Shown one piece after another: positions 39,881-51,642 of a DNA stretch of 56,534 nt. The stretch comes from FLUQ01 sp031551515. Its GTDB lineage: Bacteria > Desulfobacterota > Desulfovibrionia > Desulfovibrionales > Desulfovibrionaceae. A model generated the notes under the pieces. The model had not been told where the DNA came from. It was given only the letters and a program-made list of their open reading frames with translations, and searched no databases. Within the stretch, counting starts at the first letter, position 1. Every line of letters starts with the position of its first letter. The DNA lies in assembly GCA_031551515.1 (NCBI GenBank), contig JAVBNL010000025.1, positions 1-56,534 on the forward strand, written 5' to 3'. Position numbers and translations under genes: made by a program.

Positions 39881-40804
39881 ATGACCCAGGCCTTGCAATT
39901 TTTCAAAGCCCTGGCGGACGACACCCGCCTGCGCCTGGCGCATGTGCTGAACCGGTATGAGCTGAACGTCAACGAGCTGATAGCCATTCTGGGCATGGGG
40001 CAGTCGCGGGTCTCGCGCCATTTGAAAATTTTGACCTCGGCCGGGTTGCTTTCGTGGCGGCGCGACGGGCTGTGGGTTTTTTACGCGGCGGTGGAAGAGG
40101 GGCCGGGCAGAAAGTTTCTGGACGCCGTGCTGCCCTTTATGGCCGGCGGCGCGGAAGCCCAGGCCGACCTGGATATGGCCGCCGGGGTAATTGAAGAGCG
40201 CATGCGTTCCACCCGCCAGTTTTTCAACGCCATTGCCGAGGACTGGGACCAACTGGCTCACGAGGTTTTGGGCGGTTTCGATCTGCCCGGGGCCATTGCG
40301 GCGCAGATGCCGCCCGGTTGCGTGGCCGCCGACCTTGGCTGCGGCACGGGGCAGGTTGTGGAACGCATGCTGCCGCTGGCCAAAGAAGTGATCGGGGTCG
40401 ACGGCTCCGCCCGCATGCTGGAACTTGCCCGGCGGCGCTTTTCTTCCGATGCGGCACGGGTATCGTTGCGCATCGGCGATTTGGAACACCTGCCCCTACG
40501 CGACGGCGAAGCGGATTTTATCGCCATCAACATGGTGCTGCACCATCTCTCTTCGCCGCTGGCCGCGTTGGAAGAGGCGCGGCGCGTGTTGCGGCCGGGC
40601 GGCCGCCTGGTGGTGGCTGATTTTGACCGGCACGAGAACGAGACCATGCGCGTCGCCTATGGCGACCGTTGGCTTGGCTTTACGACAGAGGTTTTGACGT
40701 CCGCCCTGGCCAAATCCGGGTTCACGGTATGTTCCGTGGAAAAAACGCCGGTGGAGCAGGGGCTTTTCATTCATCTTATCGTGGCGGAACTGCCCGCCCA
40801 ATAA
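39881..40804 (+). CDS. sahR: ArsR-family regulator fused to a methyltransferase domain (SahR type)
   Basis: This 307-residue protein joins an ArsR winged helix (about residues 1-90, NVNELIAILGMGQSRVSRHLKIL) to a SAM-dependent methyltransferase-like domain (about 135-305, motif I VAADLGCGTGQVVE, later MVLHHLSSP and LRPGGRLVVADF). In Desulfovibrionales this architecture is SahR, a repressor of S-adenosylmethionine cycle genes that senses S-adenosylhomocysteine through the methyltransferase-like domain. It lies 11 bases upstream of ahcY, its expected target. ATG 39881 begins at the conserved MTQALQFFKALADDTRLRL; a longer frame would run into the terminator. Whether the domain retains catalytic activity is unknown. 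Confidence 0.9.
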   Translation: MTQALQFFKALADDTRLRLAHVLNRYELNVNELIAILGMGQSRVSRHLKILTSAGLLSWRRDGLWVFYAAVEEGPGRKFLDAVLPFMAGGAEAQADLDMAAGVIEERMRSTRQFFNAIAEDWDQLAHEVLGGFDLPGAIAAQMPPGCVAADLGCGTGQVVERMLPLAKEVIGVDGSARMLELARRRFSSDAARVSLRIGDLEHLPLRDGEADFIAINMVLHHLSSPLAALEEARRVLRPGGRLVVADFDRHENETMRVAYGDRWLGFTTEVLTSALAKSGFTVCSVEKTPVEQGLFIHLIVAELPAQ

Positions 40805-40815
40805 CGGAGCGCATG

Positions 40816-42252
<1,437 letters not shown>

Positions 42253-42262
42253 GCGGGAGCAT

Positions 42263-42527
42263 GGGGAGGCGCTGCCTCCCCAACGGTTCCGCAGGATGGC
42301 GGAACGAGACGGGGGAGCGAAGCAACCCCTCCCGAAGGGCGAGGGCCAGGACGGCCCGAGTCAACCCCCTCCGCCAAGGCGGCGCGGCCGCTGCGAGGAC
42401 ACGTCCCTTGGAACCCACATAGGCGAAGGCCGTTTTCCGGTTCACGGAAAACGGCCTTCGCCGTATTGCGGGGTCAAGGGGGCTCAGACCCCTTGCGGGG
42501 TGGTCCGGAGGGGCGGCGCCCCTCCGG
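42263..42527 (+). repeat. Structured intergenic repeat, family 1, copy B
   Basis: This is the longest copy. It begins with GGGGAGGC-GCT-GCCTCCCC (42263-42281), carries an extra insert with further hairpins (about 42285-42400), then the shared CCCTTGGAACCC stretch. The core follows as a perfect 18-base-pair stem GGCGAAGGCCGTTTTCCG with a 5-base loop (42422-42462), then CAAGGGG/CCCCTTG and CCGGAGGGGC/GCCCCTCCGG (42505-42527). It fills the 280-base gap between convergent ahcY and the M48 gene; no coding sequence is credible there. Confidence 0.8.
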
Positions 42528-42532
42528 GGCTC

Positions 42533-44431
<1,899 letters not shown>

Positions 44432-44434
44432 GCG

Positions 44435-45037
44435 TTAAAAGCTGACTTTCGGCGCGGCCTGAATCGCTTCGGTATTGGCGAACTGCAAGAGGGCCGCATC
44501 CTGGGTGTGCCCGAACATGCCCGCAAGCACGTTGGCGGGAAAGGTTTTGCGCTGGATGTTGTATGCCGTGGCCGCGTCGTTGAACGCTTGTCTGGCGAAG
44601 GCCACGCGGTTTTCCGTGGATGAAAGCTCTTCGGAAAGCTGCATCATGACGGTGTTGGCCTTCAGGTCGGGATACGCTTCCACCTGCACGTTCAGGCCGC
44701 CCACGTTGCCGGCCAGTTTTTGTTCCGCCGTGTTCAGGGCCTGAATGGCGGCGGCGTCCGACGGGCTGGCGGCGGCGGCTTTCAGCGCGGCAAGGGCGCT
44801 GTTGCGGGCGGCGATGACGCCCGTCAGGGTTTCGCTCTCGTGCTTCATATAGCCTTTGGCGACTTCAACCATATTGGGGATCAGGTCATACCGCCGCGTC
44901 AGTTGCACCTCAATTTGCGCGAACGCGTTTTCAAAACGGGCTTTCAAGGTGACCAGACGGTTGTAGACGGAAACGGCGAAAGCGCCGATGGCGGCGACGA
45001 TGGCGAGGATGACGAGAATAACGGTGAGCGTGCTCAT
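44435..45037 (-). CDS. lemA: LemA-family protein
   Basis: This 200-residue LemA protein has one N-terminal membrane helix (about residues 3-25) and a long helical-bundle domain with the family motifs YNRLVTLKARFENAFAQIEVQLTRRYDLIPN and ENRVAFARQAFNDAATAYN. LemA function is uncertain; it is often encoded with membrane metalloproteases or TPM-domain proteins, as here with the M48 gene 3 bases downstream. It leads this two-gene operon. The start is ATG 45037 behind AAGGAGT. Confidence 0.95.
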   Translation of the reverse strand: MSTLTVILVILAIVAAIGAFAVSVYNRLVTLKARFENAFAQIEVQLTRRYDLIPNMVEVAKGYMKHESETLTGVIAARNSALAALKAAAASPSDAAAIQALNTAEQKLAGNVGGLNVQVEAYPDLKANTVMMQLSEELSSTENRVAFARQAFNDAATAYNIQRKTFPANVLAGMFGHTQDAALLQFANTEAIQAAPKVSF

Positions 45038-45111
45038 GCGGACTCCTTGAAGCTGAATATGCGAAAACTGGTATCAGGAAGAGCCGTGAAAGAAAAGCAG
45101 CTTTCTCCAGC

Positions 45112-45147
45112 AAAAAGGCGCTCGCCGTGAAACGGAAAGCGCCTTTT
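45112..45147 (-). terminator. Terminator of the exported beta-rich protein gene
   Basis: On the minus strand AAAAGGCGCT / AGCGCCTTTT with an inner CCGT/ACGG stem is followed by a T run. It lies about 35 bases after that gene's stop and before lemA. Confidence 0.7.
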
Positions 45148-45182
45148 CATCAGAGGTGCGGGGTTCGTTTCGCTTTCGCGCT

Positions 45183-46037
45183 CTATTCCATTTTGGAGAC
45201 TACGACTTCTTTGGATTTGCGTGTGATGCCGTAAATGGTGCCGGGCTTGCTGCGGTCCCAGGCGATGCCCTGGCCTTCTATCTTCAGCGGAATGGTTTCC
45301 ACCAGTTCGAGAATGGATCCCATTTTGGGCAGGCGCATGACGTACACTTCCGGGTGGTCGTGGCCGGAGACGTACAGGCGGCCGTCCGGCCCCCAGGAAC
45401 CGCCGGAGATGCTCATGGGCTCGGAGCGCTTGATGACGCCGTTGGGGAATATCCAGCTTTGCTGCACTTTCCAGTTGTCGTCCATTTTGACGAACACGGT
45501 CCAGTAGCTGTTGCCGTAGGGCTGCTGGCTGGTGCCGAACACCCGGCTGTAATTGGCGAAAACGGCCCACCAGAAACCGTCGTGGCGGTCCACCCAGGTT
45601 AGGGAACCCATGTTGACGCCGAAACTGTGCGTGCCCACGGGTTTGAGCGTGGCGGCGTCGAATATTTCAACCGAGCTGGTCATGGGGCTTTGCGGGTAAT
45701 TGGAGTGGGGCAGGTACAGCTTGCCGTCAACAATCACGCCGCCGTCAAAGTGGATGGCGGGGTATTCTTTATCGCCCTGCCATTTGGCCACCAGTTTGCC
45801 GGTGCTTTTGTCGTATTTGCCGATGGTGGTGTTGTCGATGGCGTAAAAATGCTTGCCGTCAACGGCCACGCCCTGGTTGGCCTCAGGCGCGGGGAACCGG
45901 GCCGTTTCCATAAATGCTTTGCTCGGCTTGGGCGCGTCGGCCGTGGGCGCGTCGGCCGCCCCGGCAAACGAGGCCGTGAGGCAGATGATCAAAAGAAAAA
46001 GGGGAACGATGCGGGCCGAAGAACGAGGCGAGAACAT
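45183..46037 (-). CDS. Unrecognised exported protein, probably a beta-propeller
   Basis: This 284-residue protein has a Sec signal peptide (MFSPRSSARIVPLFLLIICL..., cleavage near FAGA). The mature part has repeated beta-strand units typical of propeller proteins, for example KHFYAIDNTTIGKYDKSTGKLVAKW and GGSWGPDGRLYVSGHDHPEVYVM. It is rich in Trp and Tyr and has no cysteine pair. I do not recognise the family; YncE-like or gluconolactonase-like folds are possible. ATG 46037 follows AAGGAG. It is divergent from the gene at 46118 and has its own terminator, so it is probably a single transcript. Periplasmic location is expected. Confidence 0.82.
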   Translation of the reverse strand: MFSPRSSARIVPLFLLIICLTASFAGAADAPTADAPKPSKAFMETARFPAPEANQGVAVDGKHFYAIDNTTIGKYDKSTGKLVAKWQGDKEYPAIHFDGGVIVDGKLYLPHSNYPQSPMTSSVEIFDAATLKPVGTHSFGVNMGSLTWVDRHDGFWWAVFANYSRVFGTSQQPYGNSYWTVFVKMDDNWKVQQSWIFPNGVIKRSEPMSISGGSWGPDGRLYVSGHDHPEVYVMRLPKMGSILELVETIPLKIEGQGIAWDRSKPGTIYGITRKSKEVVVSKME

Positions 46038-46117
46038 GGGCGGCTCCTTGGTGGTTACAATGAGGGAATTGAAAAAAGAACCTAAAGATTTTTCAGCGGC
46101 GCGTCGATAGGGTAAGC

Positions 46118-46870
46118 ATGAATATAAGCGCACTTTCGTCTTACGGTTTGATGACGACGCAAACGTCTTCGCGGCTTTTGCGGCCTGACCAGACCGCTTC
46201 GGCTTTCGCGGCCGATATTATGCGCCGCGCTGGCGGGGAGAACCCGATTGCGCCGGTTTCCGCCGTCAGTTCCGTCAAAGGCGGCGTGACGGGCGTTTTG
46301 GGCATAGAGGGCGGCCAGGCGGCGCAGGGCGCGGCGAACGCGGCCAAGACCGAACCGGCTGCCAAAGCCGCTGAAAACAGCGCGGCGGGCAAAGATCTGG
46401 AAAAAGCCCTGGCCGACACCGTCAGCTATATGGCCGACAAATTCGGCGACAAGGCTGCTACCGCCATGATAGGCTTGGTGTACAAGCGTGTCGGCGATGG
46501 CGCCGTGACCGAAGAGAACTTGGGCAACGCGCTGCTGGATGTGGTCAAGTTTGTGGACCAGAATTTCGGCATAGAGGCCGGCGACGGGCTTATCGAGCAT
46601 CTGAACGGCACGCTGAACGACAGCCTGAACGCCTATTTCGACAACGGCAGCAACGAAGACTTTCTGGCGGTCACTAAAACCGCTTCCGGCGTCACCGTGA
46701 ACGGCACGGATCTGGGCGTTTCTTTCGCGGACAGCCTTGCCGACAGCATCAACGCCATCCTTGAACAATACGCGGCCATGCGTAAAAAGCCCGCGAAGGC
46801 CCAGCCGCCTTACGGCGATCTGACCGACCCGGCGCAGGCGAAAGGTATTTTGCTGGACGCGGCGGCGTAA
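46118..46870 (+). CDS. Unrecognised hydrophilic 250-residue protein
   Basis: I do not recognise this protein. It has no signal peptide or membrane helix. Residues 1-95 are low in complexity and rich in Ala, Gly, Ser and Thr (MNISALSSYGLMTTQTSSRL, later AAQGAANAAKTEPAAKAAENSA) and are probably disordered. Residues 95-235 look helical and compact (EKALADTVSYMADKFGDKAATAMIGLVYKRVG). The overall layout resembles the unrecognised protein at 18269 without clear sequence identity. The ATG at 46118 follows GGGTAAG. It is divergent from the propeller-like gene and ends at a strong bidirectional terminator. Confidence 0.75.
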   Translation: MNISALSSYGLMTTQTSSRLLRPDQTASAFAADIMRRAGGENPIAPVSAVSSVKGGVTGVLGIEGGQAAQGAANAAKTEPAAKAAENSAAGKDLEKALADTVSYMADKFGDKAATAMIGLVYKRVGDGAVTEENLGNALLDVVKFVDQNFGIEAGDGLIEHLNGTLNDSLNAYFDNGSNEDFLAVTKTASGVTVNGTDLGVSFADSLADSINAILEQYAAMRKKPAKAQPPYGDLTDPAQAKGILLDAAA

Positions 46871-46886
46871 CAGCGTGTGAAATAAA

Positions 46887-46920
46887 AGCAAAAATCCCGG
46901 CTCAGGCCGGGATTTTTGCT
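46887..46920. terminator. Bidirectional rho-independent terminator
   Basis: AGCAAAAATCCCGGC-TCAG-GCCGGGATTTTTGCT is a perfect 15-base-pair stem with A and T tracts on both sides, set between two convergent genes. It can terminate both. Confidence 0.92.
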
Positions 46921-46923
46921 TGC

Positions 46924-47862
46924 TTACTTCCCCAGCGCCTGCGGCAAAAACAGCGCCTTGATGTCAACCTTGTTCCGCATCATGCCGTTATCCAGCATGA
47001 ATTTCATATCCGCTTCCATGCCCGGTATGTCGGAGGGGGCCATGCGCTGGGTGAAGTGCGACCAGGCGAAGAGCTGTTCCGCCTCCTGCGTGGTAATGCC
47101 CTGCGTTTTGGCGCCCAGGGCTATGGCTTCTTTATGGTTCGCCTTGATCCATTGCCAGGCCTTGCCGTGGGCGGCGATCACGGCTTTGAGCCGGTCCGGG
47201 TGCCTGGCGATGAAATTCTCGCTCGCGGCCATGACCAGTTTGGGCTCCACCAGCCCCGTGGCCGTGGCCAGCATTTTCGCCCCTTCCTTCTCGGCGTTGA
47301 TGATCGCGTTGGCGGCCAGCAGGGCGGCGTCCACCTTGCCGCTTTGCAGCGCGGCGAAAGCCTGGGGAATGTCCATCTGCAGGAACTGCACGTCGTTAAG
47401 CGTCATGCCCTGCTTTTGCAGGGCCGCGGCCAGCAGCTGATGCAGCACCGTGCCTTTGGGGCCGGCCACGGTCTTGCCTTTAAGCGCTTTGACGGAAGTC
47501 ACCCCGCCTTTTTTCGCCAGCAGCGCGAACACGTCCGTGGGCCGGGCCACCCCTGCGATGATCTTGATGGGATAGCCTTCGCCCTTGGCCATGATGACGG
47601 AGGTGGTGTTCATCACCCCGGCCACGTCCAGGTCGCCGGAGGCAATGGCCTGGGCCTGCCGGGAACCGATATTGATCTCCGGCCAGTTGACGGTCACGCC
47701 CAGCGGTTCAAGCTCTTTTTCAAGCAGCTTCAAGTCCTTCATGACAATCATTTGCAGGTTGAAAGGCGATTTGACGTAGCTGATATTGAGAACGTCGGCG
47801 GCTGATGCGGGCGCCGCCCAGCACAAAGCCAATAACGCAACAAGAGACAGTATGCGTTTCAT
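46924..47862 (-). CDS. ABC transporter substrate-binding protein (SsuA/TauA/NMT1-like)
   Basis: This 312-residue periplasmic protein has a signal peptide (MKRILSLVALLALCWAAPAS, cleaved near SAADV). The two-lobed fold matches importers of sulfonates, nitrate/taurine or pyrimidine thiamine precursors: LNISYVKSPFNLQMIVMKD, IGSRQAQAIASGDLDVAGVM, KTVAGPKGTVLHQLL and SGKVDAALLAANAII. The ligand cannot be read off. It is the last gene of a permease-ATPase-receptor operon and overlaps the ATPase gene by 4 bases. A sulfonate such as taurine or isethionate would suit a Desulfovibrio/Bilophila relative, but no degradation genes are here. Confidence 0.92.
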   Translation of the reverse strand: MKRILSLVALLALCWAAPASAADVLNISYVKSPFNLQMIVMKDLKLLEKELEPLGVTVNWPEINIGSRQAQAIASGDLDVAGVMNTTSVIMAKGEGYPIKIIAGVARPTDVFALLAKKGGVTSVKALKGKTVAGPKGTVLHQLLAAALQKQGMTLNDVQFLQMDIPQAFAALQSGKVDAALLAANAIINAEKEGAKMLATATGLVEPKLVMAASENFIARHPDRLKAVIAAHGKAWQWIKANHKEAIALGAKTQGITTQEAEQLFAWSHFTQRMAPSDIPGMEADMKFMLDNGMMRNKVDIKALFLPQALGK

Positions 47863-48560
47863 AACAGTTCCTTATCGGTTTGCAGATACGAAAGTATCTG
47901 TTGTTTGACCAGGCTTGGGTCGCCCGCCGTTCGAAGGGAACAGCTGAAGGGTATTTTGCCTTCTTTCATCACCTGGATATGGTCCGCGATGGTCAGGGCC
48001 TCGTTTATGTCATGGGTTACGAAAAGGCAGCTGATGCCTTGCGCGGGAATGAGGCCGACCAGCATTTTCTGCAATTCGCTTCGGGTTATGGCGTCCAGGG
48101 CGGCGAAGGGCTCGTCCATCAGCAGAAAATCCGGCTGCCGCAGCAAAGCCCGCGCGATGCCCACCCGTTGGGCCATGCCGCCGGAAAGCTCACGGGGCAA
48201 CAACGTGCGCGTGTCGTTGCCGCTCACGGGCAAACTGACCAGCGCAAGGGCGCTGAGAATGCGCTTTTCTTTTTCGGCCGCGCTGCCGGCGGGCAGAGCC
48301 AGACGCAAATTTTCTTCCACGGTAAGCCAGGGCAACAGCCGCGGCTCTTGAAAAACCATGGCCGTGCGCGTGGGGTCGATACGCACCGTTCCCGCATCCG
48401 GCGGGATCAGGCTGGCGGCGATGCGCAGCAGCGTGGATTTGCCGCAGCCGGAGGGGCCCAGCAGGCAGGTGATGCCCCCAGCCGCAAGAGAAAGCGAAAC
48501 GCCGTCCAGCACCGGCTTGTCGCCGAAGCGTTTGCGAACAGAATCAAGGGCGGGCATCAT
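47859..48560 (-). CDS. ABC transporter ATPase (SsuB/TauB-like)
   Basis: This 233-residue ATPase has Walker A GPSGCGKST, Q-loop VFQEPRLLPWLT, signature LSGGMAQRVGIARALL, Walker B FLLMDEPFAALD and H-loop VTHDINEAL, the usual nitrate/sulfonate importer pattern. It overlaps the permease gene upstream and the receptor gene downstream by 4 bases each (ATGA junctions), so the three products are made in step. A second ATG three bases later is also possible. Confidence 0.94.
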   Translation of the reverse strand: MMPALDSVRKRFGDKPVLDGVSLSLAAGGITCLLGPSGCGKSTLLRIAASLIPPDAGTVRIDPTRTAMVFQEPRLLPWLTVEENLRLALPAGSAAEKEKRILSALALVSLPVSGNDTRTLLPRELSGGMAQRVGIARALLRQPDFLLMDEPFAALDAITRSELQKMLVGLIPAQGISCLFVTHDINEALTIADHIQVMKEGKIPFSCSLRTAGDPSLVKQQILSYLQTDKELL

Positions 48561-49312
48561 TCGGCTATCTCCGGAAAGCGGCGGCGCAAAAGGCGAATGA
48601 CCGCTTTGCTGAACGAAGCGTCAAGAACCCAGCCGATGACGCCGATGGCCAAAATGCCCACCAGCACTTCATCGGTGCGCATCATGTCCTGCGCATCCAT
48701 AATCATATAGCCCAGGCCGCTGCTTGAGGCGATAAGCTCCGCGCCGATAAGGGCCCGCCAGCTGTAGCCGAAAGCCAGACGCAGCCCGGTGATGACGGAG
48801 GGCACCGCGCTGGGAATGACAATATACGCGATATACGCGCGGGTGGAAAGGTTCAGGCTGCGGGCCAGTTCCCGGTGCGCCTCGCTGACCCGGCACAGGC
48901 CGTCGCGGGTGCTGAGAAAAATGGGAAAAAAGCAGGCCAGAATGATGATGGCCATTTGCGTCGCCCCGCCGATGCCCAGCCAGAGAATGAGCAAGGGGAT
49001 CACCGCCAGCGGCGGGATCATGCGCAAAAGAGAGAATGGCGCGGCCAAGAATTCGCGCAGCAGAACGAAACGGGTGACCAGCCCGGCAAAGACGAAGGCG
49101 GCCAGGGAACTGAGGCCGAACCCCACGGCTACGCGAAAAAGCGAGGCCTGGATATGGCCGGGCAGCACGCCCGATTGCCACATGGCGACGGCGGTTTTGC
49201 AGACAGTGAGCGGCGGGGGCAGAAGATACGCGGATATGAGGCCGGACCCGGCCAGAATTTGCCAGTACAACAATAAAAGGAACGGGCTCAGCAAGGTGCG
49301 CAACGCGGGCAT
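48557..49312 (-). CDS. ABC transporter permease (SsuC/TauC-like)
   Basis: This 251-residue inner-membrane protein has about six helices and the cytoplasmic EAA loop (STRDGLCRVSEAHRELARSLNLS, then the TGLRLAFGYSWRALIGAELI stretch) typical of sulfonate/nitrate importer permeases. ATG 49312 is chosen because upstream codons lack hydrophobicity and enter the rpmB terminator region. It is the first gene of the importer operon. Only a short gap (about 60 bases) remains for a promoter after the rpmB terminator, and none is clear. Confidence 0.92.
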   Translation of the reverse strand: MPALRTLLSPFLLLLYWQILAGSGLISAYLLPPPLTVCKTAVAMWQSGVLPGHIQASLFRVAVGFGLSSLAAFVFAGLVTRFVLLREFLAAPFSLLRMIPPLAVIPLLILWLGIGGATQMAIIILACFFPIFLSTRDGLCRVSEAHRELARSLNLSTRAYIAYIVIPSAVPSVITGLRLAFGYSWRALIGAELIASSSGLGYMIMDAQDMMRTDEVLVGILAIGVIGWVLDASFSKAVIRLLRRRFPEIAE

Positions 49313-49370
49313 GGTGCACTTACTGTAGCGGGAGACGGCGGCCCCGTATAGCTTTTTATTGCCGAACGGC

Positions 49371-49405
49371 AAAAGGCGGTTTCCGGAACTTCCGGAAACC
49401 GCCTT
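49371..49405 (-). terminator. Terminator of rpmB
   Basis: AAGGCGGTTTCCGG / CCGGAAACCGCCTT forms a perfect 14-base-pair stem with a 5-base loop, followed on the minus strand by TTTT. It lies 20 bases after rpmB. A second small hairpin (TTGCCG/CGGCAA then TAAAAAG) follows it. Confidence 0.82.
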
Positions 49406-49424
49406 GCGTTGTCGTATCAGGCGA

Positions 49425-49640
49425 TCAGGCCGCGGGAACCTGGCGGGCGGAGGGCTTGCGCACAACGCCCGAGCGCAGGCAACGGGTGCACACGCTGACG
49501 GTTTTCACTTCGCCTTTTTCATTCTGATGGCGCACGCTCTGCAAGTTGGGATTGAAGCGGCGCTTGGTCTTGATGTTGGAATGGCTCACATGGTGGCCAA
49601 CCTGGGGCTTTTTGCCGCATACATCACATTGTTTTGCCAT
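49425..49640 (-). CDS. rpmB: 50S ribosomal protein L28
   Basis: This 71-residue L28 begins MAKQCDVCGKKPQVGHHVSH, with a CxxC pair and a second pair in VCTRCLRSG, so it is the zinc-binding form. It is divergent from the yceD-fab operon and has a GGAGG ribosome site. A likely minus-strand promoter lies in the gap (TTGCCT at 49708-49713, with TAAAAG or TATAAA at 49685-49692). Confidence 0.97.
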   Translation of the reverse strand: MAKQCDVCGKKPQVGHHVSHSNIKTKRRFNPNLQSVRHQNEKGEVKTVSVCTRCLRSGVVRKPSARQVPAA

Positions 49641-49721
49641 GATGACCCTCCGAAAATACTCGCCTTTCCGGCGAAGAGAGAGGACTTTTATACCGCGTGC
49701 CGCAAAAAGGCAAGCCTTTTC

Positions 49722-49751
49722 TTGACAAGGCGGAATAATCCCATGTACTAG
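49722..49751 (+). promoter_or_regulatory. Promoter of the yceD-rpmF-plsX-fab operon
   Basis: A perfect -35 TTGACA (49722-49727) is followed after 18 bases by TACTAG (49746-49751), about 50 bases before yceD. A weak hairpin (CCCCT/AGGGG) lies in the leader at about 49766-49779. Confidence 0.55.
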
Positions 49752-49803
49752 TTCCCGTCTTGCCCCTGAGTAGACTTTTTTTAGGGGTCAGGCAGGTATT
49801 TGT

Positions 49804-50352
49804 ATGGCAGCCTCGTGGATTTTACTGCACAATATTCCGGCGACGGGCAAGCGCTTCGTGCTGGAAGACCAGAGCGTCTGGACCGACCCCATAGCGGAAT
49901 TCGGCTTGGCCTGCAGGATTCTGGACCCTTTGCGGGCGGAATTTTTGCTGTTGGCGCAAGACGACGGCGTGCTGATACGGGGCAAGGTTACAGGCAAGGT
50001 CGCCGTGCCGTGCAACCGCTGCATGGAAGATGCGATTGTGCCTATTGCGCAGAGTGTCGACACGTTTGAGCCGTATCCCGCGCCCTTTACAAAGGAAGAC
50101 GCGGATATGGATGTCGACGCGGAATTGCTTCGCCCCGCCCCCAACGGGCAGGGCGTGGAAATAAACCTGGCGGCCCTGGCCTGGGAAGAGTTTTCTCTGG
50201 CCCTGCCCATGAAGCCGTTGTGCGCCCCCGGCTGCAAAGGGCTGTGCCCCAGCTGCGGGGCCAACAAGAACACCGCGCCTTGCGCGTGCGTGGCAGATAC
50301 GACGGATCCGCGTCTTGCAGTCCTCAAGGGGCTGAAAGTGCGGGCGAAATAG
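49804..50352 (+). CDS. yceD: YceD/DUF177 large-ribosomal-RNA accumulation protein
   Basis: This 182-residue DUF177 protein has the family's metal-type cysteines: CNRC near residue 69 and CAPGCKGLCPSCGANKN...CAC near 139-160. YceD is needed for normal 23S rRNA accumulation in E. coli and is nearly always encoded next to rpmF, as here. The ATG at 49804 is the first gene of the operon. No membrane segment is present. Confidence 0.93.
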   Translation: MAASWILLHNIPATGKRFVLEDQSVWTDPIAEFGLACRILDPLRAEFLLLAQDDGVLIRGKVTGKVAVPCNRCMEDAIVPIAQSVDTFEPYPAPFTKEDADMDVDAELLRPAPNGQGVEINLAALAWEEFSLALPMKPLCAPGCKGLCPSCGANKNTAPCACVADTTDPRLAVLKGLKVRAK

Positions 50353-50401
50353 CGTTTTTTGAAAGACACCAGCGCGGCGACGCCGCGACAAGGAGACCGT
50401 C

Positions 50402-50584
50402 ATGGCCGTTCAACAGACAAAGAAATCAAAATCCAAAAAAGGCATGCGCCGCGCCCATCATCACGCGGCTGTGCCGTCCGTGGTCATCTGCAAGTGCGGT
50501 GAAGCCACGCTGCCGCACTCTGTGTGCAGCGCCTGCGGCGCCTATCGCGGCCGCCAGGTTCTGCCTCAGCCCGCAGCGGAATAA
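50402..50584 (+). CDS. rpmF: 50S ribosomal protein L32
   Basis: This 60-residue L32 begins MAVQQTKKSKSKKGMRRAHH and has paired cysteines (CKC and CSAC) for zinc. It has an AAGGAG ribosome site and lies 49 bases after yceD and 5 bases before plsX. This is the conserved link between ribosomal and lipid synthesis genes. Confidence 0.97.
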   Translation: MAVQQTKKSKSKKGMRRAHHHAAVPSVVICKCGEATLPHSVCSACGAYRGRQVLPQPAAE

Positions 50585-50589
50585 CTGCG

Positions 50590-51630
50590 ATGGCTGAAAG
50601 AGCGCCCATCATCGCTGTAGACGCCATGGGCGGGGATTTCGGTCCCTCTGTGGTTGTTCCGGGCGCCATCGACGCCGCCAGGGCCGGGGATTTTTCTCTG
50701 GCGCTGGTGGGCCGCGCGGCCGCAGTCGAGGCCGAGCTCAAAAAGCTCGACGTCGCGGGCCTTGACGTGCGTGTTGTGCATGCCGAGGATGTGGCGGAGA
50801 TGGACGAGAAGCCATCGGATATTCTGCGCCGCAAAAAGAACGCCTCCATTCAGGTGGCCTGCCGCCTGGTCAAAGAGGGGCAGGCGGATGGCGTGGTCAG
50901 CCCCGGGCATTCCGGCGCGACCGTTGCCTGCGGCATGTTCATCATGGGTCGCGTTCCCGGCGTGGAACGCCCGGCTCTCGCTTCGCTCATGCCCACGGAA
51001 AAGAACCCGCTGGTTCTCTTGGACGTGGGCGCCAACGTAGACTGCAAACCCCACCATCTTTTTCAGTTCGGGCTCATGGCCGACGCCTTTGCCAAAGACA
51101 TGCTCGATCTTGAGGCGCCCCGGCTGGGGCTTCTTTCCATCGGCGAAGAAGAGGGCAAGGGCAACACGCTGGTCAAAGAGACGTATGAGCTGTTCAAGCT
51201 CGCCCAGCATTTGAATTTCGTCGGCAACGTGGAAGGGCGCGACCTCTTTACCGGCGAAGTGGATGTTGTGGTCTGCGACGGGTTTGTGGGCAACGTGGCC
51301 CTGAAACTCTCGGAAGGGTTGGCCACTTCGCTTTCCCGTTTGCTGAAACGTGAACTGTTTGCCGGCATTTTGCCCAAGCTGGGTACGCTGCTGGCGAAGA
51401 GCGCGTTCAAGCGCTTCGCCCGTTTCGTGGATTATGCGGAATACGGCGGCGCGCCGCTCTTGGGGTTGCAGGGCATAGCGGTTGTCGGCCACGGCCGGTC
51501 CAATGCCAAGGCCGTTGCCAGCGCCACCCGCATGGCCGCGACTTTTGTGCGCAAGGGCACGTATCAGCGCCTGGTTGAAGCCATTTCCATCAATGAAGAG
51601 CTGACCCGTTACGGCAAAGCCATCAAATAA
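50590..51630 (+). CDS. plsX: Phosphate acyltransferase PlsX
   Basis: This 346-residue enzyme makes acyl-phosphate from acyl-ACP for phospholipid synthesis. The conserved start IIAVDAMGGDFGP and the motifs SPGHSGATVACGMF, VLLDVGANVDCKP and VVCDGFVGNVALKLSEG are present. ATG 50590 is 5 bases after rpmF; upstream in-frame codons overlap it. It is a peripheral membrane protein in other species. Confidence 0.97.
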   Translation: MAERAPIIAVDAMGGDFGPSVVVPGAIDAARAGDFSLALVGRAAAVEAELKKLDVAGLDVRVVHAEDVAEMDEKPSDILRRKKNASIQVACRLVKEGQADGVVSPGHSGATVACGMFIMGRVPGVERPALASLMPTEKNPLVLLDVGANVDCKPHHLFQFGLMADAFAKDMLDLEAPRLGLLSIGEEEGKGNTLVKETYELFKLAQHLNFVGNVEGRDLFTGEVDVVVCDGFVGNVALKLSEGLATSLSRLLKRELFAGILPKLGTLLAKSAFKRFARFVDYAEYGGAPLLGLQGIAVVGHGRSNAKAVASATRMAATFVRKGTYQRLVEAISINEELTRYGKAIK

Positions 51631-51642
51631 GGTTACCGCATC

